DNA of 64,000 nt from Lumbricus terrestris. Its lineage: Eukaryota; Annelida; Clitellata; Crassiclitellata; Lumbricidae. Positions within the stretch are counted from its first letter, which is position 1; every line of letters begins with the position of its first letter. The notes beneath the pieces were generated by a model. It worked only from the letters and a program-made list of their open reading frames with translations, had not been told where the DNA came from and did no database searches. The stretch is taken from assembly GCA_949752735.1 (NCBI GenBank), contig OX457038.1, positions 20,134,012 through 20,198,011 of the forward strand, read 5' to 3'. Position numbers and translations under genes: made by a program. This document shows positions 58,602 to 64,000 of the stretch, piece after piece.

Positions 58602-59807
58602 ATGGTCAACTCCAGCATCTCGCCAGAGTCGTACAACGAGACAAAAGGCGAAGTGAATGGAACAGACCCATTCTTACTCGAATTCAACCCTTATATGGTT
58701 CCCGTCAACGGTTACCTATCTCCAGCTCTGGTCCTACTCACCATCGTCACCAATGTCTGCGTCTGCGCCGTTCTACTCAAGCCGAACATGCGCAGTGCGA
58801 CGAACACTCTGCTCGTCGCTATGGCCGTCTCCGACATGTTAACAGGCGTCTGTCCCATTCCCTGCTACTTCTACTTCTTCAGCTGGGGCCACTACGCCGA
58901 ATATGTCCCATACAGATGGTGCTTCGCCTACTACTGTCTGACGGACTTCCTGCCAACGACCTTCCACACGGCGTCCATCTGGTTGACCGTTGCACTCGCC
59001 GTTCAGCGCTACATCTACGTCTGCCACTCGCTGGAGGCGAGACGCTGGTGCACCGTTTCCAACACCATCCGAGTCGCCATCTTCATCTACGCCGTCGCCA
59101 TCCTGTCGCAGATCTCGCGATTTCTCGAGGTACACTACATTCCGGTTGTCGTGAAGTCTCGTCTGCAACCGGAAACGACGATCGTCAGCTGTCGCTACGT
59201 CTACTCGCAGTTCATCGGCGACAACCTCGACGTCTACTTCAACGTCTACTACTGGTTCCGCGTCGTCTTCATCCATCTGGTTCCCTGCACGGCGCTCGTC
59301 TTCATGAACGCCATCTTGGTTCAGACGATGCGAGTGGCGCAGACGCGGCGCCAGCAGCTGATGAAGCAGAACCGCCGGACGGAGTCACGCCGTCTGGCGG
59401 AGAGTAATGTAACGACGATGATGTTGGTGGCCGTCGTTGGTGTTTTCCTCGTCGTGGAGTTTCCGCTGGCAATTCTCTTCATCGTCATGATCGTGGAAAA
59501 CATCCAGGATGAGATCATCATGGATCCGATGTCTGCCAGCGTCGCGTCGCTCTTCATCAACTTCTTCATCCTCGTCAGCTATCCACTCAACTTCTTCATC
59601 TACTGTGGAATGAGCCGCCAGTTCCGCGAGACCCTCAAGGGTCTCTTCCAGTCGGGGTCATCGCAAGGACCGTCCGCGGAGTGCAGCGTCGATCCCTCCA
59701 AGTATGCATCGATGGCGATACTGGAGAACTGCAACCGCACGTACGACACCTACGCAACGACCGTCAAAACGGAAGTGGCTGCCAACGATTCGTCGCGTCT
59801 GCTCTAG
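58602..59807 (+). CDS. Rhodopsin-class GPCR, sex peptide / myoinhibitory peptide receptor-like
   Basis: A 401-aa seven-transmembrane neuropeptide receptor of the plasma membrane, probably signalling through a G protein. The N-terminus has three N-glycosylation sites (N3, N12, N19). TM1 includes N51, and TM2 includes the conserved D78. C107 and C197 can form the extracellular disulphide. The TM3 end is VQRYIYVCH (133-141), so DRY is replaced by QRY. TM5 has P228 and TM6 has P288. TM7 ends YPLNFFIYCGMSRQF (327-341), with NPxxY changed to NFFIY. QRYIYVCH, missing NPxxY proline and the CGMSRQFRE block are typical of the sex peptide receptor / MIP receptor family. The whole protein is in one exon, uses C-ending codons more than its surroundings and has no nearby partner gene. 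The start at MVNSS is the first Met of the open frame. Other peptide GPCRs (for example FMRFamide-type) are a less likely alternative. A candidate AATAAA is at 60661. Confidence 0.85.
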   Translation: MVNSSISPESYNETKGEVNGTDPFLLEFNPYMVPVNGYLSPALVLLTIVTNVCVCAVLLKPNMRSATNTLLVAMAVSDMLTGVCPIPCYFYFFSWGHYAEYVPYRWCFAYYCLTDFLPTTFHTASIWLTVALAVQRYIYVCHSLEARRWCTVSNTIRVAIFIYAVAILSQISRFLEVHYIPVVVKSRLQPETTIVSCRYVYSQFIGDNLDVYFNVYYWFRVVFIHLVPCTALVFMNAILVQTMRVAQTRRQQLMKQNRRTESRRLAESNVTTMMLVAVVGVFLVVEFPLAILFIVMIVENIQDEIIMDPMSASVASLFINFFILVSYPLNFFIYCGMSRQFRETLKGLFQSGSSQGPSAECSVDPSKYASMAILENCNRTYDTYATTVKTEVAANDSSRLL

Positions 59808-61130
59808 TGATGACGTCATCACTCGTGGCTCCGTCTAGCGAATGAACGAAAGGGCGAGCGACGAAGAGAAGTGCGCAGATAATATCCATAGCAACGGTTG
59901 TCGTGGTAACGACAGCATTAGTCAAGGATTCGTTGAACTTTAACCAAATCGATCGACCAGAAGGTTCCAGATCTGTGGATCAACTATAAATATTATGTCT
60001 TCTTGAGAAGCCGTTCAAACACCGTTCGTCTTCATTAGTGATATCCCCGACGACGCTTTTAAAGTGCTCAGAGATGTCACATTTGTTGTTGAACCTGATA
60101 GCCACAGCTATATTAGTTGTGCAACTTGAGCATTCTATTCGTTAGTATGTAGCTAGATAAACTTGTATGAAGAGAATTTCGTTTTATCTGTGTGCTTTTT
60201 TCTTGAGATAATTAACACGAAAAACTGAATGTCAAAATAATGTACAGCCAATTTTTGTTTGTGTTCTTATTAGCATACCTACGTGTGCATCTTTGTGTGT
60301 TTGTGCGTCGTTTTGTCTGTGTATCTCTGTCTTTCTGTGTCTGTCTCCGTCAACGCTGCTTGTCGAAATCATACAGTGAATGAGAGACTGAATGTTTAAG
60401 TGAAAGTACATTCGCTAGATGGAGTTGGTTCCAGCAAACAGTAATAGTTGCGAAGAACCGAAACTTAAAAAGCGTCGCGGCAAAATAGCATCTACTACAA
60501 CACTGCCACTGCTAGCACTTTGACTGTGCCAGTCCCAAGCCCGATAAAAGAGGAGGGCCACGGCTAATACTGATGACTGCACACAGCGTCGTTAAACAGC
60601 AACAAGTAAGCAACTGCCACTTTAAGATATCTAGAAAAATACTAGGCATACAATAACTGCAATAAATTTGAGTAACAATTGAATACGGTAGATCATAATT
60701 TGTTCCTTTAATTGTAGATGTTCTGCGCATACGCTTTCCGATCGGTCTAATTATTAATATACTTTATTGCTATTAGTCATTTTAATTAGGTCACAAATTA
60801 AAGTCTCCGATTTCGAAGCGCAATATCAAAAGTAAAAGAATTGTCATCGTGTGATCATCATGACTTTTGTGTCGATGTGAATTTGCCAACAATAAGTGCA
60901 ATGCGAATATTGACTCGATAGAAAATTAAAAACTTATCTGACTTATGTTAACGGAATTAGGTTCGTATGTCGTATGAGTGAGAAGTGTTTCGGTTTAATC
61001 ACTTTATCGTTAGGAGTTTGTTTATCCACAGCTCCACTGCAGCTATAGGCTATATACCGGTAGCAGACCCATCTGTCGGTGAGGCTTATCTCCAAATTGT
61101 AGACTCAGACGATTGCACTGTGTACGTGTG
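59808..61130. other. Downstream region of the receptor gene, no further gene
   Basis: Likely 3' untranslated sequence at first. AATAAA at 60661-60666 is the clearest poly(A) signal candidate on the + strand. Nothing else recognised. Confidence 0.4.
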
Positions 61131-61134
61131 TATA

Positions 61135-61260
61135 TCAGTAAGTAAGTAAGCAAGCAAGAAAATAAGTAGGTAGGTAAGTAGGTACCCGGTAGGTAACTAC
61201 GTGAGAAAGTGAGTTGGCAAGTAAGTAGGCCTAAGTAGGTGAGTAAATAAGTATATTCTT
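61135..61260. repeat. Degenerate TAAG/TAGG tetranucleotide tract
   Basis: AAGTAAGTAAGCAAGCAAG and GTAGGTAGGTAAGTAGG-type units. The 61260-61940 interval shows no recognisable feature. Confidence 0.8.
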
Positions 61261-61944
61261 TATGAATCAGTGCCATATCCGCATTCTGATGCGTATGCGT
61301 CTTGACAACAATCAAGTTCAACTGACGATGACATTTATTATGAGTATGCGCTACAACATTCTAACTATAAACGTCTTGTGATGAATAATTAATTATTATC
61401 CGCAAGAGGTCGGCAGCGGTCGTGCAATCGTCTTCGCAATCGCTTTCTGCATTGATTGCAGACAGTTTTACACTTACGAGTCTGTGGTAAGTGCAGATAT
61501 TATGCAGTTATAACTGCAGAATTTGAACAGAATTGTTCTTCTACTGTTCTTCTTGAGCGCATTCATATCAGCAGAGAAGCGAAGAACTAGAGTTACATTG
61601 TAATTCACGTATTCGATTCAAAGTTGTTCTAATTTAATCTTAGATCCATCGAAGTATAGACCTACTCACTTCTCTTTTAGAAAGCGGTTCTATTCGTTTG
61701 ACGTCGTCAATTTTGACCATGAACAATGGACAGACTATAGGCCTTCACTAAGGTAAAATAAATTGCCGTTTGCATAGATTTTTCCCGATTTTGCAGTTTT
61801 ACGAGAATCATTAAGGGGATAATTTTTAAAACCCACGCGAAACACGATTTAATCAATAATTAACAAGTAGGCCGATTAGCCTCCCAAACGAACACGACTA
61901 AGCCGGTTAAATCTGCGGTTAAGTAGCCTATGCATGTCTGTAGA

Positions 61945-62090
61945 CAGATAAGATCAGATAAGATATAAGATCAGATAAGATATAAGATAAGATAAGATAT
62001 AAGGTAAAATAAGATTATATAAGATATAAGATCAGATAAGATATAAGGTCAGATAAGAGATCAGATATAGGATATAAGATAAGAATACTC
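61945..62090. repeat. AGATAAGATATA repeat tract
   Basis: About 15 AGATA/AGATC-type units in irregular order, GATA-rich on one strand. Confidence 0.9.
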
Positions 62091-62778
62091 TTTTATTGAC
62101 CAGTTGCTATTCGTGCACATTTTGTTGCTCAGACATGCAAAAATAAGCATGCATAATCCATCGAATTAATCAAGACAATCAAGCACTAAAAACATAATAT
62201 TATTCTAATCTCATTCATATAAAATATTAATATCATCCTCATGATGAAAGCCTTCCTCATCGTACTTGTGTGGTTATGCGTTCGTGGACGCAGATGGTAG
62301 AAAGCGACTTTGACCGGCGGGACGAGCAGGTCATGCAGTACACGATCCTCACCCACCGGGGAGCAGTAAAGAGATTAGAACCCCCCACTTAGCTCGAAGG
62401 AGGGATGTATCCTCAGGGAGGAAATGGAATCGAATAAGGCGGCAGGGCATGATAGACTGAATGAAGCCCGGTCGCACTGACCAATAAAACTCAGGAGGCA
62501 AAAAGCATCCTGAACAGTATTGCCAATTTGTCATCCTCACCACATCATGTATAGCTATGAGCAACTAGAGTGCGCATGGCTTTTATTGTAATTGGCGTAC
62601 GTGACAATGCATACATGCATGCGTTGCACATGACCCCAAGCCTAAGCTTACAGAGATTGCAGCACCAAGGATCACCATAATATGGGTAACCCTTTCCAGA
62701 TCTTGCGTAATTGCAGGGATATCAGATTCGTCACACCCTCACCTAGGTGCATGGGTGAATCAACATCTCATGAGATTT

Positions 62779-62860
62779 GTTGCGATTGAGCTTCAGATTG
62801 CAATTCGTTGCGATTGAGCTTCAGATTGCAATTTGTTGCGATTGAGCGTCAGATTGCATT
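62779..62860. repeat. 28-bp minisatellite, three units
   Basis: GTTGCGATTGAGCTTCAGAT plus TGCAATTC, three times, with one change in the last unit. Confidence 0.9.
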
Positions 62861-64000
62861 CTGCAGAACAACGTGACACATTCTCCGGTTCTACAGTTTT
62901 TTTTATGCGCTATTGGATGATGGTAGCAGAAAGGCAATTGATCTTAAACGAAAATCTAAAGAATTCGACGCTTAATAAAACAATTCAATTAGATGTACAG
63001 ATTGCGATAAATAGCATAATAAAATATACAAAGAGCAGATATGCTTGCATGTGATTCCATGGTGAAGAAGAATTGCAGACGACAATTGAATGAAGCAAAC
63101 CAACGAACGAATCCTGAGAAATATCATACAAGAAATAAAAGATTCTGTTAACCATAGTAAATAGTAATAATAGTAAATAGTAATAATAGTAAATAGTGTC
63201 ATTGGAAGTGAATGTCTACCAACAGACAGAGAGAGCACCCGAAGAACAAAGTAAATGTATAGTTCAACAATTCGAAATGTTCGCCTAGACACGTGTCTCA
63301 TGTCCTGACTCCGCTCTAACATAGGCCTACAAGTACATCGGAGAGCACTGCGCTTGAGTCTTCAGTCCGCTGGGTCAGAGTTCGTTGCGCTCTGCGGTCC
63401 ATGGCGATATGCAGATGGCGCGCTGTCACATTTCAACTCGAGCACATCGTTCCTTCTCTTGTGCTGGACTGTCGTCACCTGGAATAGTCTCCCACCATTT
63501 GGGAGAGTCTTCCATTGAATAGCCTCCATTGGAGATATGACTAACGCATTGCTACATGTACCTTTGACTCTGTTTAGCAGACTTTGCAAACTATTTCCAA
63601 ATGCACGTGTTTTGATCTGTTAATGAATCATGGGTACAGCGAGGTACTTAAATGCGCCATAATGAGTGTCCTGATATATACAAGGAATTGTTTGGTAGAG
63701 TAGCAAAGTAAAGTAAAGTGAAAATAGTATGAAGGTATAAAATAATGCAAGAATTATCCTGTAAATTAAAGATCGTGTAGATAAGATATCGTAAGTTAAG
63801 CTTGGACAATCCAGCATAAGATAAGGTTATTCCAAGCCACTTATTAGCGTATTAGCTCAAACAGAAGGCAAAACACTCGGACAGCTTGTGACGTTGCATT
63901 CCGTTGTCTCACTTGTCTGGCTTAACCCTACATGAATTTGTTGTACTGTGAGACAGTAATCGAATGCACCAGACACGTCAACATCAGACACGTCAACATC
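62861..64000. other. Intergenic, no confident gene
   Basis: The minus-strand frame at 63362-63589 has no recognised domain. Three short AATAGTAAATAGT repeats lie at 63160-63197. Nothing else. Confidence 0.4.

Noticed and set aside
58839..59569. Open frames on the opposite strand and in other frames of the receptor gene
   Set aside because: Shadows of the high-GC third-position receptor ORF without any family resemblance.
63362..63589. 75-aa minus-strand frame as a possible exon
   Set aside because: Composition is plausible but no recognised family or clear splice-site pair. Left as unassigned.

Overview
This is a eukaryotic (animal) genomic window: AT-rich, intergenic, and dominated by transposable elements and simple repeats. 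The one confident protein-coding gene is an intronless rhodopsin-class G-protein-coupled receptor at 58602-59807 (+, 401 aa). It has the hallmarks of the sex peptide receptor / myoinhibitory peptide receptor family: QRY in place of DRY, and a C-terminal block containing LNFFIYCGMSRQF. That family is known mainly from protostomes, so a marine lophotrochozoan (mollusc, annelid, brachiopod-like) is my best guess. This is an inference and not a species call.

Layout. 0-3.5 kb: a mariner-like element whose inside was invaded by a LINE 3' fragment and by a second, 5'-truncated LINE with an open reverse transcriptase frame. 3.5-8.5 kb: minisatellites, microsatellites and a tRNA-derived SINE. 8.5-10.7 kb: a TTAA-flanked, piggyBac-like non-autonomous element. 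10.7-17.8 kb: mostly pyrimidine-rich microsatellites, a small MITE, another SINE and a pure (CT)n tract of about 250 bp. 18.7-21.3 kb: a 32-bp minisatellite, a second MITE copy, a 225-aa ORF with a coiled coil, possibly a Gag-like fragment, and a SINE relic. 24.9-26.0 kb: a three-layer nest (MITE inside a TIR element inside a LINE). 28.7-31.5 kb: a hAT-like element with a decayed transposase and an exact 8-bp target duplication, followed by a mariner-like MITE. 32-43.6 kb: a cluster of short TIR elements, most with 8-bp target duplications, plus LINE fragments and minisatellites. 44-55.6 kb: LINE tails, a SINE that shares its tail with the local LINE, a DD37D-type mariner relic, LINE C-terminal fragments on the + strand and a possible Helitron end. 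55.6-64 kb: the receptor gene in relatively repeat-poor flanks.

The genes do not form a pathway. What ties the window together is element parasitism: LINE-like tails carrying a short hairpin recur at least six times and one is fused to a tRNA-like SINE head, and several nested insertions can be ordered in time because a related empty copy or a split host element lies in the same window. Most long open frames on both strands are by-products of triplet-compatible microsatellites and are left out. I did not find convincing evidence of a wholly new biological system.
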